This document shows, one piece after another, positions 37,251-50,000 of a DNA stretch of 64,000 nt. The stretch lies in assembly GCA_008508345.1 (NCBI GenBank), contig QNGE01001310.1:75975-139974 (forward strand), read 5' to 3'. The position numbers and the translations under genes are program-made. This stretch comes from Paragonimus westermani. Lineage: Eukaryota > Platyhelminthes > Trematoda > Plagiorchiida > Troglotrematidae. Under the pieces are notes generated by a model, which did no database searches, was not told the origin of the DNA, and worked only from the letters and a program-made list of their open reading frames with translations. Within the stretch, counting starts at the first letter, position 1, and the number at the start of each line of letters is the position of its first letter.

Positions 37251-37752
37251 ATGGCAACTAATCCGCTCCTCTTTTCAGAAAGTTGGGTGTCTGCGGTCTT
37301 CTACCCGTTCTTTTCTTCAGGCTCGTTGGTTTATTGTATGATGAATGGTTTGTGTGTTCTTTTCTGACTCCAATCTGAATCTTATTTTCCATGCTTATCT
37401 TCTCTAGAATGCACTAGCATGTACTCCTACAGCGAAATGCTCCTTGTATTACATATACATATCTTCCTTCTCAGATTAGATCTTATCACTGCAGTCTGTT
37501 TATGCTCCGAGAGATGAGGGTTTCCTTTTCGTGCTATCCAATCAACTGGCTAGTCTGCAAAGGCCGGCTGGACACAGAGGCCTCACTAACACACCTGCCG
37601 GTCTTATTCCTTCGGGTTTACATTGGATTCGGTGTGTGGCTGGAACCGCAACGGTACAGCGCAAGCTATTTGCGGTTACGGTTAAGCGCAGGCGACCCTT
37701 CGCTTCGGTCAATGTGACAGGCCAATCCGAATCGGATGCTGTCAACCATGAG
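37251..37752 (+). mobile_element. RTE-type element 3' region, copy attached to the degenerate element
   Basis: About 500 bp closely similar to 34016-34525, with the same landmarks: CTTTTCAGAAAGTTGGG at the start, TGTATGATGAATGG, CCTTCGGGTTTACA and GACAGGCCAATCCGAATCGG at the end. It follows the truncated RT directly. The second copy therefore appears to lack the RT 3' half and the proximal 3' UTR seen in the first copy, about 1 kb, by internal deletion or template jumping. Confidence 0.82.
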
Positions 37753-38185
37753 TGCAGGCTAGTCAGCGACTAGCATTCACAATCATCGTTAACATCTCTT
37801 AACTTAAGCCTTTATCTTAGGCCAATTGTATCACTACGCAAAGCATGCTCGTATACTCCACAACTGGCTGAGAAAAAGTGATCATTGACAGACACAGCGA
37901 GGAGCTTAACTCGTCGTTAATTGTTATTCTGTGAATGTAACGTACGAAAAAGTTAACGTGAGAGAGCTAATCGATCACGACAATGAAGACTACACTAGGC
38001 CGTGCTGGCTAAGTTAGGAGGTCGAGAATCATGTCGTGTCAAAGAAAAAGTTGGAGGCAGGTGATGCACATTCCCTGATGAACGACGGGGTGCGACCAGA
38101 GTTCTTAGTTCGTTGGTAACCCCAGAGGGAATGGGAGACGAACCATCGGGCCAGCTCAAGCTTGTTTCACCAGAAGAGTTGCATT
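37753..38185. other. Spacer between the RTE cluster and the BOULE-like pseudogene
   Basis: No gene seen. No obvious poly-T (the complement of a processed poly-A tail) is present at the pseudogene's 3' side. Confidence 0.5.
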
Positions 38186-39100
38186 TCATTGACTGATTTT
38201 GTCTGGGAACGGCTTGTGGGCAAAAAAGTCCGGTGTGGAAGTGGCTGTTGTGACAACTGTGTGACAAGGATTGATTCTGTGCGTGACTGGGGAAGAGTGG
38301 CCGTTGGGGACCTGGTTACCATTCAAAACAGAAATCTGCCTTCCTTCATTCTTACCAGTTAGGTCGTAAAACGTAGAATTGTGTCTCCAATATGCAAACA
38401 AAAGTTGTGCCAAGCGATTCGGACATGTGCGCACACCACTAGCAAAAGGCAAGTTGTTTTGTGTGGCTTGAGGGTCTGGAAGAGTATGTGCAAACAAAAC
38501 TCCGCTGATTGACACTGAACCAATTCCTGATTCGTTCAGGTGGTTCGCGACATTGTGCGAATTAACACTTATCATGCCTACCAAGCTATTCAACGCAGTT
38601 GCAGTGCATGTCTCTTGATTAATAGACAGATTGGGTGCAAACACCAACGTGGTCACGTAATAAAGAGCAGGCTGATTCATTGCCAAAATTAGGGATTCGT
38701 GCGGGCAGAGTTGAACCAGAGACAGACCATCAGATGAAGCACAGGGATTGTGTGTCACCAGAAGAGTATTGCCGAGCTCCTGCTTCGGAAAGTATGTCGC
38801 TTCCCCATGGCGTAACCAATAGAGTTTTCTGTCTTTGAGCACAAGTGTCTCTGTTTCGTTTTTTATTTCCGCCGTGTCTTGATCTTCGAAAGTAACAAAT
38901 CCGTAATTTCTCTTAGATAAACCAGATGTGTCGTAGATAACTTTGACATATTTGATGTTTCCGAAAACAGGGGAAAACGTCCGCTATTAATCCTCTGTAG
39001 TGTACGAACTAATTCCACCGACAAAAAAACGATTATGTATAAGTGTGCCTGTTTCGGTAATGATAGTCCTTGCGATCCCAGATGTACATTGGTTAAGGCA
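38186..39100 (-). pseudogene. BOULE/DAZ-family RNA-binding protein pseudogene (probable processed copy)
   Basis: Read on the minus strand from about 39066, the frame gives ITETGTLIHNRFFVGGISS, then two adjacent stops (TAA TAG at 38984-38989). It continues in the same frame with FGNIKYVKVIYDTSGLSK, RNYGFVTFEDQDTAE and ETETLVLKDRKL. These match an RRM with an RNP2-like segment (RFFVGG) and an RNP1-like segment (RNYGFVTF, 38888-38911), in the form typical of the germline translational regulator family BOULE/DAZ. After KDRK the expected NIG-type end of the domain appears only in another frame (NSIGYAMGK), which indicates a frameshift. A further long open stretch runs to the TAA at about 38186 and encodes a Ser/Thr/Asn-rich tail. 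The RRM is uninterrupted by introns, which suggests a retrocopy, but I see no clear poly-A tract. The two stops make it non-functional as read. Confidence 0.75.
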
Positions 39101-41028
39101 ATAGGATTCGTGGCTAACGAAAATTCATGGGATATGACCGTCGGTCGAAGCAAGGTGAATTGCATTCCATTCAGAATACATGAGACGTGCTCTATCAGAA
39201 GCCCAAGACGGTACCGGGAGAACAGTCAAACATATAACAAACTGCAAACTTGGAGCAACGTGGCCAAAGGTTTGGAGCACCGGTGACGGAGCTTTACGAA
39301 GAAGGGAGTTGTGTAACGTGCAGTTGAAACCAGCAAGCGCGCAGGGACTGAATTTGAGTTGTGTAACAGAGCGTGCCGCGGTGTTGTTGACGCTCTTTTA
39401 GTATTCGTTTATGTAAGTCGTGTGTATGGCTTACCGGGCCTTTGGCTCACGTCTGTTTGTGTTGGTTCCTTTTACAGAACTGTTGTTGGAACCCTTACTT
39501 TGGAAGAACACTGTCCCCCAGTGTCTCCACGTTGCCCCAAAGTGGAAACGCAAGTGTCACGGGCACTCAGAATAAAAAACGACTGGCTTGTGTGTTACAG
39601 TAGCCAAACGCATACAGCGTTTGAAAGGTTTTCAAACAGCAGGCGTCTCATATAGCCACTAAAGGGGTACTAGTTATTGCCTCTTCGTAGTGTGGGTGTT
39701 GTTTACTGTTGTAAGAACACAAGATTCGACACCAGCGGTAACAAACAAGAAGAAGCCAAAAAAAGATTTTGAATTTCGCAGAACATGGCGCACGAATCAC
39801 CAAGGTGAACAGCTACGAAAGATATGATGTATGACCCAGAGAGTTGAAAACCATTCGAACGAGTGTAAGAAAGATGATGCACAACCCTTTTCAACACGGG
39901 TGCTAAATAACCGCGTTCAACATCACTGAGATCACTTTACCTCGTGACCCTATGCAACAGATTTTTGGATCAAGTGTTACGGAAAGTAATAGAATATCAG
40001 TCCTTTATTTTCAAACAGCGAAGTGCACGGCACCTTAGTAGTGCAGTAGATTTATACAGAAGCAAGGCCCGATCTATTAGCACGAAGTATATGCGATACG
40101 GCCATTTCGGCAACTAATCACTTCAAAGTACCGTCCATGTGACGACAGAACCGTGTAATCAACTATGAAGCTGTCATCGAAGCGTATGATCTCATCAGGC
40201 TGCATTTTTTGTGTCCATCTACCCTATTTTTTGTCCTGCCCAAATGAAAAACAAATTCGTATTTTTAATTGCGTAATGATGGTTCTGCAGCACACACAGA
40301 ACCAGAAACGTCCCCACCTAAACAGATCAAAGCTACTGTAACCATGGTCCCAGATCCTCACAATTGAAGCATTTGACTGAAGTGAGAACCAATATAAAGG
40401 CGGTAATCACATCTACCATGAAGAAGTCCATATTCAGTATCTCACATCTCCACTATTTACAACGATCAAACCACCATGATGATATTTTCTACAATCGACA
40501 GAGCAACAAAACATATAGGTATTCTGTTCGCTAACTGCGTTAGAGCTCTCTGAAGCATGTCAAATTGAGTAACACCTGCACCTGACTAATTTTTCAGCCT
40601 AAAAGGTCTTACATACGTTCGATAACAATTCAACCAGATGAATATGCTGATTCTGGAAGGGGCTGCATTCCAGTGGTCGAATGAAAGCATGGACTATTTT
40701 TGTTCACAGCGGAATTGCATTAGCATCTCGTGACAAGATTTTCAGTATCGTTTGTGATCTGTAACAAGCAGGATCATTCGATGATATTCTCCGCCGATAA
40801 AGAAATATACAAAACGCATCATAGACCTCGCAAGTTGGTCACACTGTGAGTCTTGGTGTTGCAGAGTAAACCATGGCTCATTTGCTTAAATATTCGGTTC
40901 ACTACGACACAGACAACGTCGGTTGGTACACACAAGTGACATAAACCCACGAAGGCTGAGAACTGATGTAACGTGCGTGGCGCAAACTCATATGTAAACA
41001 TACCACCTTCGACGTTGTTTACTGGAAG
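39101..41028. other. No recognised gene
   Basis: Only short open frames. Those at 39180-39655 plus lie just upstream of the pseudogene and carry no signature. Confidence 0.5.
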
Positions 41029-41283
41029 TCATCCTCCGTTGATCGCTGTCAGATGACCATTCATAAACACCAAACCTCTCAACGTTAGATCAACCTTCTC
41101 AACATCTTTGTCCATCTTTAACTGTCTGAAATTTAACGCCTCCATAATCCACTCTTTTATACTATGATGGTCTGTCAAGCCGGTTTCCAGTTTGAGTTGA
41201 GCACTGACAGTGTCGGTATCGGGTATTTGTTGATAAAGGTCATCTCTACTTGAATGACTTCTCGGCCCGAAGCGGTGCCTCAT
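41029..41283 (-). CDS. Small unidentified open frame (84 codons)
   Basis: ATG at 41283 and TGA at 41029-41031. The product has an ordinary, soluble-looking composition (DTDTVSAQLKLETGLTDHH, EWIMEALNFRQLKMDKDVEK, VDLTLRGLVFMNGHL). A TATATAT string sits a few bases upstream of the ATG, too close to be a normal TATA box for it. No splice junctions were assigned and no homologue was recognised. Confidence 0.2.
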   Translation of the reverse strand: MRHRFGPRSHSSRDDLYQQIPDTDTVSAQLKLETGLTDHHSIKEWIMEALNFRQLKMDKDVEKVDLTLRGLVFMNGHLTAINGG

Positions 41284-42771
41284 TCACATATATAGCCAAA
41301 ACACTTTTCCGTTACATAAACAAGTTAACATCCCAGGAAGAGAATGGGTGGCACATAAACGCGGATAACACACCATATATGAGCAATTAATTTTGCAGGT
41401 TTATCGTGCAGCCATACTGCCATGTCAGTTTGGCACGCACTGGTCAAGTGATTCAGCATTCATATGTCTGGGCCCACGCAGTGTCGCGCTACCATTGCAT
41501 CGGTGACTACATTGTGCACCACTCACATGGTCAGTCTGACGAGCGAAGAAAAAAAGATTGGCCCACACTAGCCGACAATGTGTATGTTGCTGAGGCAACG
41601 AATTGGTTTTACTCATTTTCCTAATACCCTACGTTGAATTTGTGCCCAGAGTTCACAACAATGTTCATCTGAAAGAAGTGAGTGCTGTCTTGAGAACCGG
41701 AGCACACCGTGTTGCATTGGAAACCAGTTTCAATAATGTTCGTTTATCACGCTTTGGTGAGATTACGTGCTGTTCTCTTTGCTTCGCCTGTAAAACGCAC
41801 ACTGGTCTTCTCAAACAGGACATCACGACATTATCAGATATTTGAGGTTTTTTGGAAGTATTTCGTATGCACAAGAGCATCCGTAGGAACCTTAAATTCC
41901 TCCTCAGTCCCAAATCCGTTAATGGACATCCTTGTGGCGTGAAGTGGACAGAAATTGTGTCTTGGCCACCTGACACTCAGTTCGCTCCTACACCAGCGAC
42001 GAGTCGGGTGTTGACTCTTCAAACAGCACAGTCCTACGCAGCTGTCTAACGTCGGGACAGTGTTTCAGTCTGACAGCTCCATTGCAACCTGAATTGGCTG
42101 TATAACTTTGTCGCGAGCTTTTTCTCCTGTCTGAGTATACATACACTTCAACAGAGGTTATCCAGATACAATCCAGTCTACAGCGTTCGCTCGTTGCCAC
42201 AAATGACTGTTGTTAACCTAATATTAAAGATACTAAGAGATGAATTAACTGAATGATTTTGTGAAGGAATGTATCTCTATCTGAAATGTTATCACCTATT
42301 TGGGTAGGGGCAATTTATGGATTTTTGTGTGGTTACAAACGGGATGACACTAAGAAATTGGTGACTGAAACATGCGAGCGAAATAAACGTATCTTAATGG
42401 TGTCGTGATGTTACGATGACAAACCTGATTCATCATGGGGAATAATGAGCGACGCTTGGCTTCAACTATACCACATTGTCCTAAAGAGCGAGGAACAAGC
42501 ACGGCGATGAAGGCGCAAAAAAGTTTACAAATTTGGTACGCTTGTCTGCTAGTCCGTCATAAGACAACAAACGCCTGGCGACGTGAAAGCTGGGGAGATT
42601 TATAATGCGCTCAGGGGGGTACAACATTTGCGTCAACCAGACAGGAATTACACATATTTATCATACTTTGGAAACCACTAACGTCTTTCCTCATTTTCCT
42701 TAACTTGGTTTAATCACGCACATTTGCCAACCTGTTGGGAATCCCACTCCCAAACAACTATACAGAAATTT
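41284..42771. other. No recognised gene
   Basis: Overlapping open frames of up to 103 codons on both strands near 41400-42050, without family signatures. Confidence 0.45.
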
Positions 42772-43237
42772 CTACCTCCATAAATTAGTCGCAGCATCTA
42801 CGAGTATAACGATAGCGATGGCGGCGGCGGTCAAGCACACATGTGGGCACAGACGCCTGGTTGTCCAGTGGATCGGTACGCACATGCGATACATATGGCC
42901 AACTGGCTTTAATCCAAAGCGCATCCAGGCGCGCCACAGCCGGTTAGCTGGCCTCAGTGGGTAGATAAAGCGGACTGGCGCATCCGAACGCCTTAACTGA
43001 CAGAAACGGTAAGAAAACTGAGCTAAGTGTGGGAAGAAGCACTTGAAGTAATCTAGCTTAGCGCGAGATGCGGCCCATATCAGGTCATCCGCACTCCAAA
43101 AGATCGCCAAATGAGACTGAAACCACGGTAACCCATGCAACCATATCAGGATAGGATTTATCACATGCATACATGTCGCTTCATACGGACTGTGATGTGT
43201 TGCTAAGTTCGACGGCCAAATGAAACTAGTTTGTTGC
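42772..43237 (-). CDS. Unidentified long open frame with Trp/Arg-rich product
   Basis: This minus-strand frame is open for about 154 codons, with an ATG at 43170 after about 22 upstream codons and a stop at 42772-42774. The peptide is rich in Trp, Arg, His and Pro (PILIWLHGLPWFQSHL, HLAQFSYRFCQLRRSDAPVRF, PLRPANRLWRAWMRFGLKPVG). It ends in a hydrophobic stretch (CLTAAAIAIVILVDAA) that could span a membrane. Base composition is G+C-richer than the flanks. I do not recognise the family. It may be a piece of a dispersed repeat that happens to be open rather than a host gene. Confidence 0.2.
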
Positions 43238-46200
43238 TCTCCTTAACTGTTGCATATCCTTTTCTCACAGGTCAAAACCGATTGGCCATTTGTAGCTGAC
43301 CTACAACCTGGCATACATTCCCCACTAACAGCGATACCGTGGTCCAGTGGATGTCTAATATACCACTGTGGTCACGGGTTTTGGTTGAGTCTCCAACATA
43401 TGTGGTACCAACGACACCGAGCTAAGTCGAAACGGCTGCTCATCATCTCATAGGTTGTCCTTAGGAGAACTGCCTTCAAGAAATATCTCTCCAACGCTGG
43501 TCAATCCACGCTAAACAGAGAACATCAGACAGCACTCGCAACACTTCAATCCACACAGCCGACTATGAAATACACGCCGAAGCTGGATAGCCAAGGACAG
43601 CTCATTATGTAAGAGCTCTAGCAAATGAGAAAGGAATAGAGGAGCATAACAGCAGATCGTTAGAAGAAGTCTGCTTGAAACTCTACACCAAAAGGACTAA
43701 AGTTTGAACAAATTAGCTTTTCGTTGTGATAAACTCATCAACCATATTGTACTTTTCATTCCGTTATCATAAAAGGGCAGTTAGCTCTTCCTTTAGACTT
43801 TCGGTAACGATATCGGGCACGTGCTAAGTGTGTGTATAAACAATCAGTTAGTTTGATGCCTAAAGCTAAACGGTACCATAGCCTGATCGATAACTGAATG
43901 AATAACACCGCGCAGAGGAGCCAGTAACAAATTTCAATGGGGCGTTCCCACACACTTCATCCGGAACATTTCCACAGCCATGTATAGCAGGCAGCGGGAG
44001 ATCTGGGATCCTCGTGCCCTTAGCTGCCATTACTCTTCCAAGTATTGTTCCACAAACTATGTACCAGTACTCGTGTAAGAACAATCAAACCTAAAACGCT
44101 CTCACGCGTTTTCTTTTATCGTTAAAGAGCACAAGAGAGCCATTTAAGAGATTTGCTCGATTCACTGACGACTCTAGTCCATTAATATTGAATGATGCTA
44201 ACCGATACCATTCAACAGGGTGAACATGGTACAAACAACATCTGACAAACAGTCAGTAGCTACTGGATTTGTCGAGCTATACCTGGTTCAGCTACACTCC
44301 GGCGATACAGAAAAGACATTAACCGAACACAATAATAGCTATTGAACTAAGTTGTCTAGTTGGTCGAGTATTTATAAACCTTGAAAACAAGCCTGAACCA
44401 TTTCATTGACAGTTTTGCAGCCAACAACCCAGCTCTCTGTGTTCGAAAGTTTACAAGCATGTCTTTATTAATAAGCCGTCTTCAAGCAACATAACACAGC
44501 ACGAACAGCACATTCACCGACGACTAAAGAAAACTGAATCTAAAGGTGAGAAAAATTCATAAGTTACGATGGCATGGATGGACGATTATGAACGGTGCAA
44601 ACTGTGAATCGACTGCCAACGGAAATTTCAGGTGTAGCAATGGTCATTGCATCCATTGGTTGAGATATTCTATAATTATCGGTTTCAAATGACACCTGGT
44701 GAGTTATGCATGCAAGAACCCATAACTTTAAAACGATGGACAACAAACGAAAGACAATCAACTGGGATCGCTATAGGCCGGCTTGAGCAGCACTTAAGCA
44801 AGATCGGGCAAAAATCTAAGGAAGCTAAGCATGGTACTTTGTGTGGCATAGAGCCGCAAAGCTATACTCACCGTAAATAGTTGCTTAGGTTCTAGGAACA
44901 GTAGACTGAAAACCATCTCAGGGTTACACTAGAACAGCATACATTTCAAAACTAAGTTTTAGATCCATAATTCGTAGGCCTAATGGAACGGATTCGGTAC
45001 ATAAGAATTATGGGTACATAAATACAAATGCACTTTTCAAAAATAAACCGACCATGTAAACGTGCGAAACACGTAGCGTTCGCTGTAACTTCGTTAACGA
45101 ATTAAAAGGGAAGAGAGAACAATGGACCTAATTACTCATTCATAACAGAGGTGTTCAAGGGTGGGGGTCAGCTGTTTGCTAACACCACCGAAATTGTTAG
45201 AGCTCTCAATGGCAGTGTGACATTAGTGAACATTACATATCGCAATTAGCCACCCCACATTCAGACCACTGCAGTTTCACTGATCCTGCTCAAAGTGAGT
45301 TACACAATGTCACGATGAAGTTTGTGTCACAAACTCACGCTTTTGATGTAGTGAAAAATGGATGTAACCGATAAGTGGAACCTTCAAGGTGCACTATTTC
45401 AGCAAGTGGAATGTATCAATGTTATGCAAACGTCCGCAACTTGCGAAATGCAGCTAGGCAGGTTTGCTCTGCATTAGAATTCGGGGTAAGTTACACTAAA
45501 GAATATTGGTAAAATTCTGATTTGACCGTTAGTTTTCCAGCTTTTACATTATGGGATGTTCGCTACCATCGGATACGCAAGACCGCATATATGGTCAACA
45601 CAACAGGGCCGTTCAAACCTAGACAACGGGAACAGCCGCAGCAATCAATCTAAACCAGCGACCGTATGATTTCCAGTGGGGCGACGATACAAACAAGCGA
45701 TCGAACAGGGAGGGAGAAGCGTCTGGGTTAGGTATTTTTCGAGGATGAGTTGCACAATGTAGCGAGTGGTGGACGTAGGTCCAAGAAATACAGTAGCTGG
45801 AATGTGTACATCAGAGGCTTATCGCGACGTACAGTTTACAGTTGAATAGTTGATGTATTTTGCTAGAGTAAAGAACTGGTTTCAATTACTTAAGCTGATA
45901 ATGCATTGCAATTAACAGTGAACGGGTACAGTGGTATGAGAATAAGGTTTTGAGAAGAAAAATGTGACATACTGAAACACACACCAGTGGTTTAGTATCA
46001 GAGTGCATCACTAGGAATTGATAGAGATAAACCAATGGTCTTCGGTTCGTGGTCTTTCCAGAATACCGGGAGGTTATTAAACAACTTTGTTCATTACCAC
46101 AATGCCGAGGACAGTTTCAGGTTGGGATTCAGAAACAGTTTTGTTGGATTCCACTGTCAACCAGAACCAATCAAATGAAAAGTAGTGCATTCAAACACGA

Positions 46201-46402
46201 AGCAAGTAGGCTGCAGAAGGACCAAAATGCAGAAGGAAATAAAGTTCTGGTAGTGTCCCCGACAGAATAGTCTTATATACGTAAGAAAACTGAGTCCTAA
46301 ACCGAGGTTTCACAATCTGATGCACAAGCATTTGTACATTCTGTAACTAGGACAATATCTACGAATAACACGAGGAAGATTAAATTTAAACCTGACATTT
46401 AA
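43238..46402. other. Downstream flank of the SEC14-like gene, no recognised gene
   Basis: A splice-acceptor-like CCTTTTCTCACAG ends at 43270 on the plus strand, but the following frame has no signature. Any last exon or 3' UTR of the SEC14-like gene would be expected in this stretch. None could be assigned and no convincing AATAAA was placed. Confidence 0.4.
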
Positions 46403-47095
46403 CTAGGGATTACTCACTTTCAAAACATATCGAACATGTTTGACTCGCATCCAACTATACGAGTTGTCCAACCGCATATAATATGAACCCGCCACTTGAA
46501 TTCTGTATTTGCCTCTGAACGGTGTAAGTCTTGTGATGATGCGCTGCATTGGTACTACTTCCCACAGACCATCACGTAATGTATCGTTTGCGTCAGTGGA
46601 GATGTCCTCAGCGTTTACTTTGGGCGACTCGTTTAGCACTCCCAGAGTGTTGCTTGGAAACCCGTTTGAAATGGTTGGTAAGACAGCGATTCCTGGGTTC
46701 TGGTTCATTTCTACTGGCTGAACGAACCAGCCGATTCCAATATCATGTGATTCACAAATCACGCACCAGTTTAGCTCCACCCCGGCCGACAGAAAACCAA
46801 TTGGTACGTCCAACTGAGCACCGCGGCTAACTTCAACAGCTGTAAATTGGTCTGTAGAACCGAGAGACTGCGCGCTGGTTGAGCGTGAAATAGAGCGTCT
46901 GGCAGCTGGATGTGGCTCAACGCCTGGCTGGCGCAACTGGGTGAAGTATTCTTCGGGAACAGGGCCGGCCCAACAAATACGAGACGGACAACGTGGATCT
47001 CCATCCGGATCCACCATTGTACCACCGTAAACACCAGGAAGACCTTCGAGATCAAAGTGGCGTAGGAGGGTCTCTCGATAGTTCGAGTTAAGTAT
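46403..47095 (-). CDS. SEC14-like protein, coding exon 3 (end of CRAL-TRIO and GOLD domain)
   Basis: This exon starts after an ACTGTTTAG acceptor (47096-47100) with ILNSNYRETLLRHFDLEG, which continues directly from EKIH of exon 2. It then gives GVYGGTMVDPDGDPRC, a close fit to the YGGTMTDPDGNP-type signature that joins the CRAL-TRIO domain to the C-terminal GOLD domain in SEC14L proteins. The GOLD domain covers about residues 302-443, from TAVEVSRGAQLDV through a W-C-V-I core to YYMRLDNSYSWMRVKHVRYVLK. A Ser/Arg-rich linker (about 280-296) separates the two domains. The 3' end is uncertain. The frame reads into a TAG at 46403-46405, but a GTGAGT donor consensus at 46412-46417 would end the exon at 46418 and give 226 whole codons. 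No later exon was recognised with confidence. GOLD domains are usually membrane-traffic or cargo-contact modules. Confidence 0.88.
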   Translation of the reverse strand: MLNSNYRETLLRHFDLEGLPGVYGGTMVDPDGDPRCPSRICWAGPVPEEYFTQLRQPGVEPHPAARRSISRSTSAQSLGSTDQFTAVEVSRGAQLDVPIGFLSAGVELNWCVICESHDIGIGWFVQPVEMNQNPGIAVLPTISNGFPSNTLGVLNESPKVNAEDISTDANDTLRDGLWEVVPMQRIITRLTPFRGKYRIQVAGSYYMRLDNSYSWMRVKHVRYVLKVSNP

Positions 47096-50000
47096 CTAAA
47101 CAGTGGGGTGAGATGTGTTAACCGAGTTAGGCCATGGTGAATACAGATCGTAATATACCAACTGGTATGGAAAAAAGTGGTATGGAAGCGAGAAAAATGA
47201 GAATTACCGAACAAACGGCATGTGACTGTACTTGGGAAAAGCTCTGTTCACAGAATATCGTCAGGAATGCTTGGGAAAGTGAAGAAGAACAACGGCTTTG
47301 AAGCATGGGCGATTTCAGAATCAAAATTTCAGGAAATAACGCCAGCGTCAATTATTTTCAATAGAAATTTCGTCACTAAATGGATAAACGATGCGTAGAC
47401 TGAAAATCTTCACTACGGTCAGACGTACAGGTAGAAACGTATGTTAAGCTGTTTCTGTACGTTAATTAACAAACAACGAAGTGTTCACTCATGGTTATGA
47501 GAGTATGTAACTGAAGAAAACTTCGGTTACACAATGTGACAGATTCCGTGACAAAGCACACAATGCCACAAAACTGTCACCACCTCTTCTGATTCTTGGC
47601 ATCACGTCACCTTCGGCTGCCACTACTCTGATAAGGAAGACACTACGGTCGACATTGTTAGACACAATCAGCCACAGTACTTTAAGCTCGATGTGCGGGG
47701 CCAATCATGTCTATCGGCACGCATAGTAACAAGAATCTCACTGATGGCGGAGTAGTGAGCACGCTATGATACGCTTCGACTTCATACCGTATGCAACGCA
47801 TATGTATGTCAAAAACAGTAACAACAGTGAAACTAACGGTGTCCAAAAGCGCGAGGAATGCAAAAATGTCAGTGCTGATAAAAATGGTTGACTGTGTGCA
47901 TGTCATGCTGGTCTTCGTCCATCAGCACACATTGCGAAATCAATGGTGAGTAAAACAGGAAATTCACACTGAGCTGAACACCTCAGGGTTCATAGTGAAT
48001 GATCAGTTCGGAGCTGTTAGGCAACCGTAGGAGAGATAAGTAAATGGATAGTCTGTGAAACACCCACCAAAGTACCTCCCCCATAAAATGTGGCAACAGA
48101 TTATGTTCATTCACAGATAAATGGGCACCTGCGACGCGCAACACTTATTATCGAATAAAAATGGTCAATTTGGGGAGTTCCATCTGGTATGATTAGCACC
48201 CCTACCTTCAGATAGGTGCCTTTGGCTTGGCATCGAAACAGAATAATGGACAGTTACCACTAAGATAAGTGGAGACGGACCAAAAATAGGGTGAAACGCA
48301 GGTAGCATATCACACTGCTTGGTTCCGGATAAGTGACTTTACGGGATGAACGCAATGCAACTTCCAGGCTGAGGGTTTGAACTGTGTGAACTATGATAAT
48401 GCACAGTGGGACCTAAACTGTTACATAAGTATGTATGCTATAGTTTGCTAACACAAATAAAAAAGAAAGGTGAGTCTAACGTTACTATAACCCTTTTGTT
48501 ACAGCTTTAATGTGAATTTCTTTAACCTCGTCGATTGATTTTCCACAAAAATAGCGCATTCGTCTCTGAACCACTGAAGACACTTGTACTTCGTGATTTA
48601 AAGCCTTTCAAGTGCATTTCTGTGGTGTACTACTGTGCTCTTTTCGTTTAACATTGCACCAAAAACAAACATTTGCAAGTTAATAAAACCGTCAACCGGT
48701 TTTACCAACAGCAGAGTTCAGAAAAACATTTTTCAGCTATTTCGACAGGTTTAACCAGCCTCTCTACCTTTGTCGAGGACGTACTCCATATTTCGGAGTA
48801 GAATGTATCAGACTTGTAATGTTGTCGTGTCTATCCGAGAGTTGACGCCGATCCTCTCTCCCTCATTTTTGGTAAACAAAAAAGGTCAACTCCTAAAGAT
48901 CTTCGCAACCAGGTAGGCGAATGAGCACAGTGGAGCTCTGCGTTGTTCATTAGTTGTGTAAACATACTCAGAAGAACTCACACACACACGGCACGAGTAA
49001 ACCGGCTAGCCGATCGCACATTTTACAGAATCAGGTAAAGAATGATGCATTAAAAAGTGAATAACATACATAACTGCTTATTGATGAAGGTCGATTATGG
49101 GCTCGGATAACATGTGAAAGGCTTTGAATTCTTCTCCGAGCTGGCAATCAGCAATCAACGATAAACACATACTGGGTTCAATGTGTGCGAAGAGGTCATC
49201 CTCTTGTGGCGTCGTAACGTGTCGTCAGCTGGCCATCAAATCCGTGTTGTGCGTGAGCAGCATAGGTGTGGCCAAAAAATGTCTATTTCATATTTGAGGT
49301 TGACCCATTTCTGGTACGCTATTCAGTCAGCTAATTGACACTGGTAAGAGGCTGACTCACATATGCTTTACTTGGTTGCACCCTGTGAGACTGATACGAG
49401 ATAGACGGGTGGTTTTTAACACGCCATAAATCGGTGATCCCAAACGCGCCAATTTTGAAGGCTGGTTGTATTTGAAATATGTTAGCGTCATAAAAACGAT
49501 CAGCCAAGTAACACCCAAGTGACTTGAAGGATTAAGGGGGAGATGGGAGTATTTCTCTTTTTAGACACAGCAAGAGAGTGTGGGCTGCAACAAAAAAGAG
49601 CTTTTGGGTGGTTAGACATGATGAACACAGAGGGGAGGGATCCCGGTGCCAGAGACCAGAAATCGCAGTAAAACAATATAGTTGACTGGAACAAAACGAA
49701 ACTGTGAACTCAATCGTAGTTGCACGAACTCGGCTGAGTATAGCCACTATTTCAACAAAATACAAGTCACGAAAGTTTACGGTAGCTTAGTGTCAAACAC
49801 AGTGATTACCAATCATACGGTTCAGGGCCAGAGCCTCGGTTGCTGTGATGACTCGTGTCGGCCTGGACCATGCAGTTGCGTGTGCCCGTTTTGTTTCGTC
49901 ATTTGCGTAGAGGTCGCACAACCGTAAATGCAGAATACTTGACTGAGATTCAAGCGAGGGGAATGCAAAGAACGCTTACTGGGAGGCAGTGGTGAACAAA

